Shown piece after piece: positions 1-10,499 of a stretch of 64,000 nucleotides of DNA. The notes below the pieces were generated by a model. It had not been told where the DNA came from and did no database searches. It worked only from the letters and a program-made list of their open reading frames with translations. The first letter of the stretch is position 1. Each line of letters opens with the position of its first letter. The stretch lies in the NCBI GenBank assembly GCA_947044405.1, contig CAMRHE010000076.1, positions 5,376,001 through 5,440,000 on the forward strand, written 5' to 3'. The position numbers were made by a program, and so were the translations under genes. Origin of the DNA: Leptodactylus fallax (Eukaryota; Chordata; Amphibia; Anura; Leptodactylidae).

Positions 1-104
1 CAGTCCTTTATTTGTTGAGTGAGTGGTTTCTAGCTCCTCTGCTGCGGGTTGCGGTGGCTGGTTTTTTTCTGACGGTTTTTTTTCTCTCTTCAAGTGACCG
101 ATTC

Positions 105-105
<1 letters not shown>

Positions 106-132
<27 letters not shown>
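106..132 (+). repeat. Poly-A tract near the left edge
   Basis: An A run of about 26 bases follows a T-rich stretch. It lies in the presumed leader of the DIRS-like element, upstream of the Gag-like frame. Its role is unknown; it may be slippage expansion. Confidence 0.7.
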
Positions 133-136
<4 letters not shown>

Positions 137-557
137 TACCCCTTGGGTTTTTATGCGATGCTTGGCGATCTTCCCTGTTTCAGTGTCACGTGGCTGTTTG
201 ATGTTTCAGATGTCATCTTCTGCAGCACGTAATGGCGATGCGCTTAGGAGGAAAAATTCCTCTAAACTTGAAACACCTAATGTGTTTGGATTGCAATACC
301 CCTTTACCTGACGGCTATGATTTTACCCGCTGTCACCAGTGTCGCGGACCCTGCTGGAAGTACCTTCTATAAGAGGTTGTTACTTGGGTAAAGGACTTTA
401 TGAGGAGTCTCTTAAAGGAGATTCGTTCTTCCATCGCCCAGATTGCCAAGAGACCGCAGATTGAGACACAATCTTCCTTACGGATCTCTGATGAAGATTA
501 TCAGATAGTGGACGAGACACTCTCATCTGACGATTCCACTGAAGATCCCATCAGGCC

Positions 558-1412
558 GTGCTTCCACTCGAAAAATTAAGCCGGCTGCTGAAGTCCATCC
601 GGTCTAAGGATCGTGATGTTGACGGGGAAGCCTCCGCGTCCACCTATAGAGGGCCTAGGGTCTTCCAAGTGGACCAGACATTACAAAAATTAATGTCCTC
701 AGAGTGGAGAAGTCCTGAAAAAACCTCTTGTGGTTCCTAGGAGGTTCAGCGCTTTATTCCCAGTTGCTCAATGGGATCAATGGGATCCTCCTCCCAAGGT
801 GGATATGGCGGTGTCTAAACTGTCCTGCCGCACTAAGGTACCATCAAATGATGGAGCAAATCTGCACGACGCCATGGCAGGCGCTTCGACAATACCTTCA
901 AGAAGGCTTATTCAGCTGCCTCGCCCAAGACCGCTGTGCAGTTGCGTCCTGTGAAGTGTCAGCCAAATTATGTACTGACCTGGTTCACCTCAAAAGTGAC
1001 CGACTCTGGAGTCTCCAGAGACGAGCTGCTAGGGTTTCTAGGCTCAGTTTCCCTGGCAGCTGAATATTTAACGGAAGCCTCCCACCATCAATTAAGGCTG
1101 GCGGCCAAATCCCTGGCACTTACCAAGAACACTGCAGCAGGAAGACCTCTATGGTTAAAACCTTGGAGAGCTGTGTTCCCCTCAAAGTATAATTTGTGCG
1201 CATTACCCTTTGAGCCGGGTAGAGTCTTTGGCTGTGCCCTAGACGAGATCCTAGAGGGCTTGGCCGACAAGAAGGGTAAACCTTTACCCCAGGCCTTCAG
1301 AGGTAGGTCTGGCTCTGGCCGTGGTAGAGGCTATCCGCCTCGTCGTGGAAGGCAGTCCAGAGAGGCTCTAGTTATTCCTCTAGAGGCGCCGGCCGGAGAT
1401 TCCGAAGTCTGA
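558..1412 (+). pseudogene. DIRS Gag-like (ORF1) protein, frameshifted
   Basis: Three overlapping open segments on the + strand carry one protein: about 558-740, 730-954 and 936-1412. The middle segment has the stretch VPRRFSALFP followed by PPKVDMAVSKLS, which resembles the conserved core of DIRS Gag proteins. The last segment has LWLKPW and CALPF motifs and ends in an Arg/Gly-rich tail (GRSGSGRGRGYPPRRGR) typical of a nucleic-acid-binding Gag C-terminus. The role would be RNA packaging in cytoplasmic particles. At least two frameshifts separate the segments, so no intact protein is made. Family assignment is from recognised motifs, not a search. Confidence 0.7.
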
Positions 1413-1564
1413 TGATAAAAAAGTCAAGCCTAGCTTTTGACATCAGAAGCAGTTTTCCTGTGGACGAGATTCCTGTCGGAGGTCGTCTCTCCCACTTTCT
1501 CAACTGCGGGCAGGAAAAAATTCGAGACCCATGGGTCTGGTAGGTAATCCAAAGAGGTTATGCA

Positions 1565-2500
1565 ATGAAGTTCCTCCGTCCTCCTCAGGATCGGTTTGTG
1601 TTAACTCGCAGCCTCCCTGGAATGCTTCATCCGAGAGTACATTCACAAGGGAGCCCTGGTGGAAGTCCCTTCTCTAGAAGAAGGATCCAGTGTCTATTCT
1701 CCCGTCTTCCTGATGCCAAAACCGGCAGACAAGTGGAGAATGATCATAGACTTAAGGTACCTCAACCGCTTCATCAAAAAGAAGCGCTTCCATAGGAAAA
1801 CCATAAAGTCTGTCACCACCTTTCTCCTCTAAGGCGATGTTTTTTGTGACTTTGGATATAAGACGCCTATTTGCATATTTCTATTTACCTCCACACAGAA
1901 GGTTTTTTTCTAAGGATTGCCGTAGTAGTTTCCGGCCACAGGAAGCACTTTCAATTCACAGCACTACCCTTCGGGATCTCCTCTGCTTACCACACCTTTA
2001 CAAAGGTAGTGGCCCCCATAACGGCCGCCCTCAGGCTTCAGGGGATATTCTTGGTGCCTTATCTAGACGACTGGTTGATAAAGGCCCAGTCAGAGTCTGT
2101 TCTGCTCCAGTACCTACAGACAGCCTTCAGAGTCTGTGATGGCTTATAAATTGGGAGAAGTCAAAAACGATCCCTTCAACTCGAAGGAAGTTCCTCTGAG
2201 AAAACTACTTCCTAGATTGAGTCCGCCTGCAAATCCCCTTGACACCAGCAAGGAAGGAGAAGCTGGTTGCGGCAGTCCGGCACCTCTTCAAAAAGCCGAT
2301 AGCCTCCATCAGAACATTGATGAAGATCCTGGGCTTGATGTCTTCCGCAGTGGAGGCAGTCCCATGGGCCTTGTGGCACTTACGTCCCCTCCAGAAGGAG
2401 TTACTAGAGGCTTGGGATCGCTCCCTTCTTACATTCAGCAAGAAGATTCGACTCTCCCCCAGGACCCGTCTTTTTCCCTCAAGTGGTGGTTGCACCTGAA
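1565..2500 (+). pseudogene. DIRS reverse transcriptase, frameshifted
   Basis: Fragments of an RT domain are readable in more than one frame. Around 1700-1795 the translation gives SPVFLMPKPADKWRMIIDLR followed by YLNRF, matching RT fingers and palm motifs. At 1960-2110 it gives FTALPFGISSAYHTFTKVV and the catalytic box YLDDWLI, whose YLDD codons are at 2060-2071. At 2239-2499 comes a linker beginning TPARKEKLVAAVRHLF that normally joins RT to RNase H in DIRS elements. A stop near 1830 and several frameshifts break the frame. The catalytic YLDD is preserved, but the protein is not translatable as one piece. Confidence 0.8.
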
Positions 2501-2900
2501 AGACGGAAGGTCCACGGTCCAACCTTCTTGGACCCTGTTGATACAGATGCATCCTTCTCGGGATGGGGAGCCCATTGGACGAAAACTCCATAAAGGGAGT
2601 CTGGAGCTCTCCTGAAAAAAGGACCTCGTCCAACTGGAAGGAGCTCAGAGCCGTATATCGTGCCTTACTCTATTGCTTGCCTCTTCCCAGGGAAGAACAG
2701 TCAAAATCCGGTCAGACAACATGACCACAGTGCTGTACGTGAACAGACAGGGAGGCACCAGATAACCAACCCTCCTTAGGGAGGCAGATCTGATATTTAC
2801 ATGGGCAGAGAAAAATCTAACCCATTTATCCGCAGTTCACATCAAGGGCTCCCTGAACATAGTAGCGGATCGGTTGAGTCGGGGTTATGCCGTATCAGGA
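2500..2900 (+). pseudogene. DIRS RNase H domain remnant
   Basis: The + strand reads DTDASFSGWGAHW from about 2540, the first acidic motif of a retroelement RNase H. Around 2625 it reads SNWKELRAVYRALL (the Glu motif), around 2700 IRSDNMTTVLYVNRQGG (the second Asp motif), and near 2820-2880 LSAVHIKGSLNIVADRLSRG. Both Asp residues and the Glu are still visible, but they lie in different frames after small indels. The domain would remove the RNA strand during cDNA synthesis. It sits directly after the RT remnant. Confidence 0.75.
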
Positions 2901-3400
2901 GAATGGTCACTCAATCCAGAAGTCTTTCATCAGATTACCCTGAACAGGGGTCTTCCAGAAATAGACCTCATGGCAACCCGACTCAACGCCAAGGTGGAGA
3001 AGTTCTGTTCCCTTTACCAGGAGGACAATCCCTTGGCAGTGGATGCCCTGTCCATCCCTTGGAGGTCCAGGCTGGCATACATCTTCCCTCCAATTCCAAT
3101 AATACCAAAGGTATTAATGAAAATTAGACAGGACCAAGTCTCTGTGATAGCCATCATTCCATTCTGGCCAAAAAGAGCTTGGTTTTTCCCAACTCATGGA
3201 GATGAGTCGAGGGATATATTGGAGGCTTCCCCCCATCCAGAACCTGGTTTCCCAAGGATCTCTGAAGTGCCAGGATCTCTGGAGATTCAACCTGACAGCC
3301 TGGAGGTTGAGCAGTCCCTACAGCAGGATAGAGGACTGTCAGAGGCCGCCCTGAAGACCCTTTATTCTGCAAGAGCAGAATCTACCAATAAGAACTACCA
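2874..3400 (+). pseudogene. DIRS MT-like domain remnant
   Basis: The open frame 2874-3521 begins after the RNase H remnant. It contains PEIDLMATRLNAKVEKFCSL, DALSIPWRSRLAYIFPPIP and AIIPFWPKRAWFFP. In DIRS elements this position carries a region distantly related to adenine methyltransferases, whose role in the life cycle is unresolved. The stretch stays open for 215 codons and runs straight into the recombinase N-terminus, so it is one of the better-preserved parts of the element. No methyltransferase active-site motif is obvious to me. The assignment rests on position and remembered family motifs. Confidence 0.6.
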
Positions 3401-4260
3401 GAGGACAGCCAAGATTTTCATGGAGTGGTGCTCCAAGAAGGGTATTAATAATCTAGAACCTTCAACGGCTGCTATTTTCTTCAGGACGGTTTGGATAAGG
3501 GCCTTGCCCCTGCCACTTTGAAAGTGCAGATTGCGGCCCTCTCCGCTCATTTGAACAGACATCTGTCTCAGGATCCTCTGGTTGCAAGGTTCCTTAAAGG
3601 GGCAATGAGGCTAAAGCCCTCAGTATCATCCCCAGTGGGACCTTGTGGTAGTCATTACAGGCCTGTGCGGTCCTCCATTTGGACCCTTGGAGACTACGGG
3701 GATAAAATATTTAGCCTACAAACCACTTTTTTGTTGGCTATTATATCTGCCAAAGAGTAGGGGTACTCCAGGCCCTCTCTTCTAGAGAACCGTACATTTT
3801 TTTTTTTGCAGATAGGGTGCACCTTAGGTTTGCCTGGGTTTATCCCTAAGGTCCCCTCATACTATAATAGCAATCAGCTAATTTCGTTACCTGTGTTTTT
3901 CCCCTATCCAACCTCTGAGGAGGAAGAAAAGCTCAACACCTTAGATGTGGTAAGGTGTCTGTGGATTTACCTATTCCACACTCAACCGCTTAAGAAGGCC
4001 GAAAGCCTACTAATTGATGCAGTGTAAAAACAGAGGCCTCAAGGCTTCCAAGCCTACTCTATCCACATGGATCAAGGAGACAATTAAGTCTTCCTTTCTT
4101 ATTCAGGAGTTATTCCCTCCAGTCTTTCTATGGCCACTCGACCTGGGTTGTCGACTTCTTTGGCTGAGTATCGGTCCTTACCATTGGACCAGATTTGTGC
4201 GGCTGCATCATAGTCATCTCAGTTGACCTTTTGTTAAACATTATCATTGGACATCCGCAG
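3340..4260 (+). pseudogene. DIRS tyrosine recombinase, broken
   Basis: The N-terminal DNA-binding part reads LYSARAESTNKNYQRTAKIF (3360-3420), continues WCSKKGINNLEPSTAAIFF, then shifts frame into DKGLAPATLKVQIAALSAHL (about 3490-3550). The catalytic part is in pieces: TLDVVRCLWIYLFHTQPLKKAE near 3940-4010, ASKPTLSTWIKETIKSS near 4045-4090, and the HxxR box region near 4132. There the frame reads GHSTWVV: His at 4135-4137 is kept, but the expected catalytic Arg is Trp (TGG, 4144-4146). A KHYHWTSA segment near 4235 likely holds the nucleophilic Tyr. The enzyme would insert circular cDNA without a target duplication. Frameshifts and the Arg loss make it inactive. Confidence 0.75.
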
Positions 4261-4342
4261 TTTCCAGACAACTGCCTTTGGTCAGTCAGTCCTTGATGTT
4301 GTAAGGCGAGGAAACCCTCCCTAGGGGAATTACTTGCTATCT

Positions 4343-4639
4343 CCCCATATTGTGCTGCTGTCGGACGTAAGGGGAATCGTTGATTGTAATGTCAATCTGT
4401 ATTCCCTTAGTCCAGACAGCAGCACAAGGCTTCCCTCCCTAGAAGCTTGTTTCCTGTTACTTTATAATTTACACAGTGGAGGGAGGTCTCTTGTGCCCTC
4501 TTATAGGGCCAGTAGGAGGCACCTTTTTGGTGCTAATTAAAGGTTCCACCTGTCCTAAACAACACACAGGGGCAGAGATACCCCATATTGTGCTGCTGTC
4601 TGGACTAAGGGAATACAGATTGACATTACAATCAACGAT
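4343..4639. repeat. DIRS-type inverted repeat at the 3' end
   Basis: The 52 bases at 4376-4427 are the exact reverse complement of 4588-4639. In addition, 20 bases at 4343-4362 recur in direct orientation at 4581-4600, joining the two arms into a compound repeat. DIRS elements have such complementary sequences between their internal and terminal repeats, used to template and circularise cDNA. The spacer of about 160 bases is unremarkable. Confidence 0.8.
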
Positions 4640-4650
4640 AGTATTTCATA

Positions 4651-5013
4651 CAGGTGCATCTCAGTAAATTAGAATATTTTTGAACCATTCATTCATTTCA
4701 GAAATACAATCCATAATCAGCGTCTTCCATGATTGTGTGTTCTACTGAACCAGACTGAGGGACCATTTAAAGGCTTAGGAAACCTTGGCAGGTGACACTG
4801 AATTTACAATACTGAACTGAACTTACAATATTCACATTTTCTTAGATTTGGGTTTTCATTACCTGTAATCCATAATCAACATTTACAGAAATAAAACACT
4901 TGAAATAGAAGACTCTGTGTGTAAAGAACCTAGAAAATATAGGAGGTCGCTTTTTTAATTTAATTACTGAAATAAATGTTGTAAAGATATTCTAATTTAT
5001 TGAGATGAACCCG
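4651..5013. mobile_element. Tc1/mariner-type MITE
   Basis: A 363-bp element has inverted ends of about 30 bp. The left end starts CAGGTGCATCTCAGTAAATT and the right end, read in reverse, starts CGGGTTCATCTCAATAAATT. TA dinucleotides flank both ends (4649-4650 and 5014-5015), the Tc1/mariner target. No transposase is encoded. It sits 10 bp from the end of the DIRS inverted repeat. Confidence 0.85.
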
Positions 5014-5015
5014 TA

Positions 5016-5690
5016 TATGAAATTTTATGCAGCTCTTGCCATTTTTTGAAAAAAGGGGAAGGGGCTGAGTTGTCTGCAGCCCATCAAATTTACCAGAAGT
5101 TACCACATAGACTGGCAAAAGATGCACCAAATTAATTAAGAGGACTGCATCCCTCAAAAATTTGCCACATCTTACTTCTACAGTCAAAAAATTAGACTAC
5201 CTGGAGGTGCCAATAGACAGACCTGAAGGTCTTACTGCATGTTGTTTTAATATTGAGTTCTAAGGGTATTAAACTATTCCCACCATGATGTCTGGATGGA
5301 TGAGACTTTTTTATTTGTTAGCTTTTATCCAGTAGTTCTGCATAGTCTATCAAAAGAGGTTGGAAAAAAGTGTCCTTTGGACATCATCAGACATCCCAAA
5401 TGTCCTGTTGAGCTAACCGCCGAATCTGCCGATTAACACACATGAAGTCATCGATTGTGCAGCACAGAAGAGAGCTTTCAATGATTCTTGCTTGAACTTT
5501 TAGGGTCATTAGAGGAAGAACCGATGCATGAGCAGAACAGAAATAAATCAAGTGCCCACACAAGGGAAAACATGTTGTGAATGCACAGGTTTTCATCTGC
5601 ACTACATAATAGGTGATGAAGGAAGTATCATGAATGTCTGTGAAGAAGGTCTATGATGAAGGAAGTAGCATGAAGGTCAACGTCACGTAA
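5016..5690. other. Unassigned stretch with a short tandem duplication
   Basis: No recognisable gene. An open frame of 71 codons on the minus strand at 5387-5602 is Cys-rich but matches nothing I know. Two diverged copies of a roughly 40-bp unit starting TGATGAAGGAAGTA lie at about 5614-5690. Confidence 0.5.
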
Positions 5691-6165
5691 ATGGATCAGT
5701 GTTGGCTCAACAAGACAGTGGTATTGCCCAATGGACACTCAAGATCCAAATTTCATATGAGGTGGACATTTTTTAATTCTTTTTTAATAAGATATATGGC
5801 GCTACTAGGGAGTTATAGCTATCAGTTTAGACAGGTCTTTTCCCAACATACATCATAGTGGTGTGATCTAGCAACGTCACGACAGTCAAGACATAATTTT
5901 CATATGGAGTGGAAATTTTTCTATTCTCTTTTTTTCTACTAGGGAATTATACCTGTCAACTTAGAAAGGTCTTTTCCCTATATACATTATGGTGGTTTAT
6001 GAGGTGAACCTGGTTGGCTCAACAGGACTCATGGATGGTCTGGCAATGTCACAACACTTGGGACTTAGTTTTTTCCATTCCTTTTAACAAAGTCGCTACT
6101 ATGGCATAATAACTACCAAATTAGAAAGGCAATTTGCCAACATACATCATGTTGGTTTCTAGAGC
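5690..6165. repeat. Three-copy degenerate tandem repeat
   Basis: Anchors of the form CTACTAGGGAGTTAT, followed by an ACCT or AGGTCTTTTCCC-like block and CATACATCAT, recur at about 5802, 5936 and 6096. Units are therefore roughly 134-160 bp. A fourth, partial unit lies upstream, because TTTCATATGAGGTGGACATT at 5749 resembles TTTCATATGGAGTGGAAATT at 5898. Copies differ at many positions, so the array is old. Confidence 0.6.
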
Positions 6166-6380
6166 TAAAACCTGTGTGAAGGATACCGCCTTGCCAAGCC
6201 TCTTGACACACCTGCGATCACCCTTCTTAACCTTCCACTCACGTGAGTACTAGCCACTAACATATACAGAAATACACATCAATGGATTGTCAATAAAATA
6301 CAGGTAAAAGCAAAATACAGTACAGAAAATAAAATGGGAAATAAAAGATAGAAAAATACCGGAACAAGTTTGTGGTTGGT

Positions 6381-6560
6381 TCTCTAGGCCTCAGCAGTTT
6401 GGCCTAGGGCACATTCTTAAGTGAGTCACACAGCATTTGTCCGCTACGTGCTGTACAGGAGCAAGAAGATCTCTAAGGCCTCACTGCTAGGCCTCAGGGC
6501 ACTCACTTAAGTCAGTAACAGAGCATGTGTCCCCTACATGCTGTACAGGAACAAGAAGGC
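6381..6560. repeat. 90-bp direct repeat, two copies
   Basis: 6381-6470 and 6471-6560 are diverged copies; each contains GGCCTCA near the start and TGCTGTACAGGA near the end. They lie just downstream (minus-strand sense) of the unidentified ORF at 6671-7138. Enhancer-like direct repeats occur in retroviral U3 regions, but nothing else here proves an LTR. Confidence 0.65.
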
Positions 6561-6670
6561 TCTTTGTACCTCAGGGGAGACCATTAAACTATCCCAGTCT
6601 CCTCCCTGAGTGATGTCACTAGGAGGGAAAGACCCGCCCTCCATCCTTGAAACCAAATAACTATGACCAT

Positions 6671-7138
6671 TCACAAATCCTCGCCAGATGACCATATTGT
6701 CAGGCACAGGGTATGATGGGGTTCGTGGCGAGCCTCCCATCGTGTAGACACCAAGAATAACCCCCCAATTCCCTTGGATAATGAGTTCTGGACCTTTTCC
6801 AAAAGTACGGTATTTGGACTGGAATGTGCGTCATTGTTTTGTGCACCTGAGGAATTTATCGGTGCGACGATAGGAGGCTCTACTGGGGAAATTTTGTCAT
6901 AAAACATATTTCCTTTGTAATGGTGGCCGGAGACATAGAGGCTGCTTTCTGTTTGCTTAGAGGTTTCCCAATCCACATAGTCCAGGCGATCTCCTGTTGT
7001 GATATCGAGTTTAGCACATGTGTGCAAACAAAGGCCTGTGTAAGTGACTCTCTGGAGATCAAAGGGTTTGATTGCCGACCAGACATACTGCATTCCTGAA
7101 GCCAGAAAGGTTAATATGACCAAGTGATAATGCATCAA
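6671..7138 (-). CDS. Unidentified 155-codon ORF with hydrophobic N-terminus
   Basis: This is one of the longest open frames outside the mobile elements and is not explained by a palindrome or tandem repeat. It starts with MMHYHLVILTFLASGMQYVW, a plausible signal peptide or signal anchor. The body has two Cys (GLCLHTCAK), an NSS glycosylation-type sequon (INSSGAQ), and no coiled coil. I do not recognise a family. A secreted or envelope-like fragment of an old retroelement is possible given the adjacent 90-bp direct repeats, but nothing confirms it. A single exon of a host gene or a chance ORF are equally open. Confidence 0.2.
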   Translation of the reverse strand: MMHYHLVILTFLASGMQYVWSAIKPFDLQRVTYTGLCLHTCAKLDITTGDRLDYVDWETSKQTESSLYVSGHHYKGNMFYDKISPVEPPIVAPINSSGAQNNDAHSSPNTVLLEKVQNSLSKGIGGLFLVSTRWEARHEPHHTLCLTIWSSGEDL

Positions 7139-7139
7139 A

Positions 7140-7924
7140 TAAAAATACCTGACTGCAAATACATAACTGGGGCTCTCATCATCACAACCTGGTTAAGGTC
7201 CCCTTTAATAAATAGACAGTATGCAACAAGCTCCTTAACTTTTCCTAGTGATGGCTTTTTTTTCCCTCTTCTTTACCTATATCTAGGGGACTCAGAGCTC
7301 TTTGTCTCGAAAACAGAAGTCCAAATGCCATAAAAATATATAGAAAATTATTCAGTGAAAAATGTTTAACTTCATAGGAAATAGTTATTCAGTTCATCGA
7401 TAGACCATCTCAGCCCTGGTCGGAAAAACAGGTATTTTTGATACGTGACTACTATGTAATAAAATAGGCATTAGTGATAACATTTATATGAAAGGATTGT
7501 ACTATTAAGTGTTACTATGACATTTTATAAACTTTTCTCAGCATTAAAACTTTTAGATTGATAAGCATTAAGTCTGTCAGTGTTGAAAACAGACACAATA
7601 ATCATTTATTTATGTGGGCAATATTTTATTGAGGCTTTTGTCTATTGTGTTACCTTGGATGACCCTGAATTTCCAATGTGAAAAGTGGTGGTGGGGGTGG
7701 GGGTTCCAAACAAATACATATATGCCTGGAAAAATGAAGATTTCAAAATTGACAAATGCTTCTGCAATCCATTTTCTCACAGCCAGGAATTGTAAATCTG
7801 AGCTTTTATTAAAATTGTTGCAGAACAAAGGTTTGTGAAACTGTATAGGAAAATACATGTATTTACGTTGTCTCATTCAAAATGCAAGGATATAACGTAA
7901 AGAACACACTAGGCTTTTGCTACT
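7140..7924. other. AT-rich stretch without recognisable features
   Basis: Low-GC DNA with short open frames only on overlapping opposite strands. A short G-rich run (GGTGGTGGGGGTGGGGG) lies at about 7687. No inverted ends or repeat family were recognised. Confidence 0.5.
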
Positions 7925-7928
7925 TTAA

Positions 7929-8289
7929 AGGGAGTCTGTCACCAGTGCCCAGAATATCAACTAAGCCCTGCAGATAGATAGGTTAAGGTCACCTGAATTA
8001 AACAGTGTTTTCCCCTTGTGAATCGCTGCCTCTGTTGCTGAGATATTGCCGGTTTTGTCAATATGCAAATGAGCTCTTGGAGCAATGAAGGCATTGCTGC
8101 TTTCCTCTTTGGAGCAATGTCAATGCCCTCGCTGCTACAAAAAGCTAATTTGCATATTGCCAAAATTGACGGCGCTATCTTGGCAACAGAGGCAGGAATT
8201 GACAAGGGGAAAAAAAAATTTCATATTCAGTTGACCCTAAGTGATTTGTGGGCTGGAGTGATATGCTGGGTTCTGGTGATAGACTCACT
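7929..8289. mobile_element. TTAA MITE, family A (full length)
   Basis: The ends read GGGAGTCTGTCACCAG (left) and, reversed, GTGAGTCTATCACCAG (right), flanked by TTAA at 7925-7928 and 8290-8293. Most of the element folds into one hairpin: the block with GCAGATAGATAGGTTA near 7968 is mirrored by a diverged copy near 8237. TTAA duplication points to a piggyBac- or Kolobok-type transposase acting in trans. Partial copies lie at 12861-13017, 33430-33499 and 49166-49383, and its end is amplified at 58786-59035. Confidence 0.8.
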
Positions 8290-8293
8290 TTAA

Positions 8294-9005
8294 AGATTTA
8301 TTCAAGCCTGAAGCATTTCTAAGTTATCCACTGGATAGATGATACATGTTAGATTAATGGACATACAATTTCCAGCAATTGACATAATGGAGATCCCAAT
8401 CCCGTTTCCCTCCAGTGACAAGACGTTGGATAAGTGAAGCTTGAATGGAGCAGCAGTCAAGCAAGTATCATGTCACTCAAAATCTACCTCATTATATATA
8501 TAACCAACACTCTCATTCAGTACCATAGACTTTACAAGAAGCAGCAAGACACAAGCTTCACAGACTCTCCATTTAAATTCCACCTAGTCATGGTCTTTTG
8601 GCTGGTGAACATGAGAAACCAAGGTTCTCCATTTGAGTGATCAGTGGACGTCCCGACAGTCAGATCTTCATCAATCTAACATTTATCACCTAATGGGTAG
8701 ATGAGGAATGCTATAGACTGGAATACCCCTATAACTTTGCAGCCAAGAAGGAGAAGAGTTTTAGTGGTCTTAGTTTGGTTACCCCTCTACTTTCCACCTC
8801 ACCATTACCTGGTTACTTTACCAGCCTACCACCATGGGTCTAAAAATTTAACAAGAAGGAAGAACCCAAAGAAGTGGGTCCATTTAAAGTAGCACTTCCA
8901 CAAAAAAGTATTCTTTTCCTTGTTAGAAAAGAACATGATGTAAATTGCAATGAAGGTGGCTGTGTTTCTTGCCAGGGGTCTTAGTAATAAAATGGCTTTC
9001 ATTAC
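8294..9005. other. No feature recognised
   Basis: Sequence of ordinary composition between two repeats. Short open frames here (for example 8701-8892) have no recognisable motif. Confidence 0.4.
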
Positions 9006-9230
9006 ATACTTACATAGTAGATGAGGTTGGATGAAGACATCAGTCCATCAAGTCCAACCTACAACCCTACAGTCCCCTACAGTGTTGATGCAGAGGAAAG
9101 CAAAAAACCCCTTGAGGCTTATGCCAATTGCCCCATTTCAAGGGAAAAAATTCTTCCCAAGTCCAATCTGGCAATCAGTATAAAATCCTGGATCAACATG
9201 CCCTTAAAATCTGGAACTCATAACCCGTAA
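9006..9230 (+). repeat. Dispersed repeat fragment of unassigned class
   Basis: The block beginning ACATAGTAGATGAGGTTGGA, with CCATCAAGTCCAACCTA and GCAAAAAACCCC further on, matches a very common repeat I remember from amphibian genomes. I cannot assign its class. The ORF across it is incidental. Confidence 0.5.
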
Positions 9231-9240
9231 TATTGTTCTG

Positions 9241-9445
9241 TTACTCAACTCTTATTTTTTTTGGGTGGTTTTGCAGTGTTTTTTTGAGGAAAAGCCAATA
9301 GTGGATCCAACAACAAGGAGAAACATAAGTCTCCTTTATATTTCCCATTCTATTTAAATCCACTTTTGGCTTCGACTCAAGAAACTGCAACAAAAGCAAC
9401 CACAAAACCTGCAGCAATTGTCCAAAAACACTGTGTGATACCACC
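9241..9445. mobile_element. Palindromic MITE, family N
   Basis: Left half (GGTGGTTTTGCAGTG, then AAAAGCCAATAGTGGAT) mirrors the right half (ATCCACTTTTGGCTTCG, then CACTGTGTGATACCACC). Related copies are at about 55985-56200 and 59165-59395, sharing AGCCAAAGCCAGGAGTGGAT-like arms. No coding capacity. Confidence 0.65.
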
Positions 9446-10499
9446 CTAAGTAAGGTTTTTTTTATTGAAAATAAAATGACTCAAAACTACTCTCATAATA
9501 TATTTACTGTAAAAGATATGGCTGCAGACTTTATCCGAGGAATCAGTTTCACTGCCAGTGGGATTTGCACCCGTCAAAAAGATCATGTCCTCAGAAAACT
9601 TATTCCAACTCATGTTACATCTATATTTATTTTTCCCCCCATTTATGGATTAATTCCTCCGTCTTCTATATAATTGAACAGGTTTTGGCGCAGTTCCACT
9701 CTAATCAATGTCATTATACAATTAAAGACGAACCTGATACACCCCATTCGGAAAGTTACTTCAATTACGTCTACTTAATAAGAATGCTGACCGATATAAA
9801 TTTACGTAAATCTAATTCTAGTTTACTACTGACATGTATATAACCGGATTTTTTTTTAAGGTTTATGAGATTTAGAGCAAAATGTTTGCAGAAAACTTTA
9901 GTCGTTTACTTTTAGCAGGGAAACAACTTATGTGAAATGCCTCATTGTGTAGCTTCTACTAAATCAATCAAACATAACTGATGGCTATTTGTTGAGTAAT
10001 TGTACTTAACTAATCAATTACATTAAATTTATCCCAGTATTCATCAAAAGGCAAAAAAAAAGTTAAAATATCAATAATTACACAAAGGCCTCAAGGTTTT
10101 CCAACAAAGGTAAAATCAAAATCAATTTTCCCCAAATCACATAATATGAAAGTAGCTCGAAAAATGAATTATAAACGTAATACATAAAACAAGATGATAT
10201 TGGACGTATATGGGCACATTTATGAAGACTGGCATTTGAAAGATCAATCTTCATATTCCCTGTGCTGGTGGAGCATGCACCTTAGTTATGAGGATAATCC
10301 TGAACAAAGGGAGAAAAGAAAAAAGAAACAGAGTAGAGTAGTAAAGCCCAAAAAGATTTGAAACAGAGGGTCCCTTGAAGGTAGGTCCTTACTATTTGGC
10401 TATGGATAGGTACAACTCTATACTACATTTGGTGGATTTCCAGCTGCTGGGGTTCCTAGTCTTCCAGATGGTAGATGGCCACCCAGTGAACTTACAAAT
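9446..10499. other. Mostly single-copy-looking DNA
   Basis: 9476-9790 has moderate GC and no repeat signature; the rest to about 10200 is AT-rich. A MITE-end-like fragment (GGGCACATTTATGAAGACTG) lies at 10210. No gene is supported. Confidence 0.4.

Larger units (their letters stand above)
1..4640 (+). mobile_element. DIRS-like tyrosine-recombinase retroelement, decayed
   Basis: Remnants occur in the order Gag-like, reverse transcriptase, RNase H, MT-like domain and tyrosine recombinase, all on the + strand. They are followed by a complex inverted repeat in place of an LTR or poly-A tail. That order and the inverted end are diagnostic of DIRS retrotransposons, which integrate with a tyrosine recombinase rather than a DDE integrase. 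The reading frames shift repeatedly and carry stops, so this copy cannot work on its own. The expected left inverted terminal repeat is not seen, so the element probably starts before the window. The right end is placed at the outer arm of the inverted repeat near 4640. Confidence 0.85.

Noticed and set aside
2205..2633. 142-codon minus-strand ORF
   Set aside because: Antisense shadow of the DIRS RT/RNase H region.
5387..5602. Cys-rich 71-codon minus ORF as a RING-type finger
   Set aside because: Only a CGHLIYFC-like string resembles a RING; the spacing of the other Cys/His does not fit.
7681..7706. G-quadruplex regulatory element
   Set aside because: The short GGTGG/GGGGG run is not tied to a promoter or gene; too little support.
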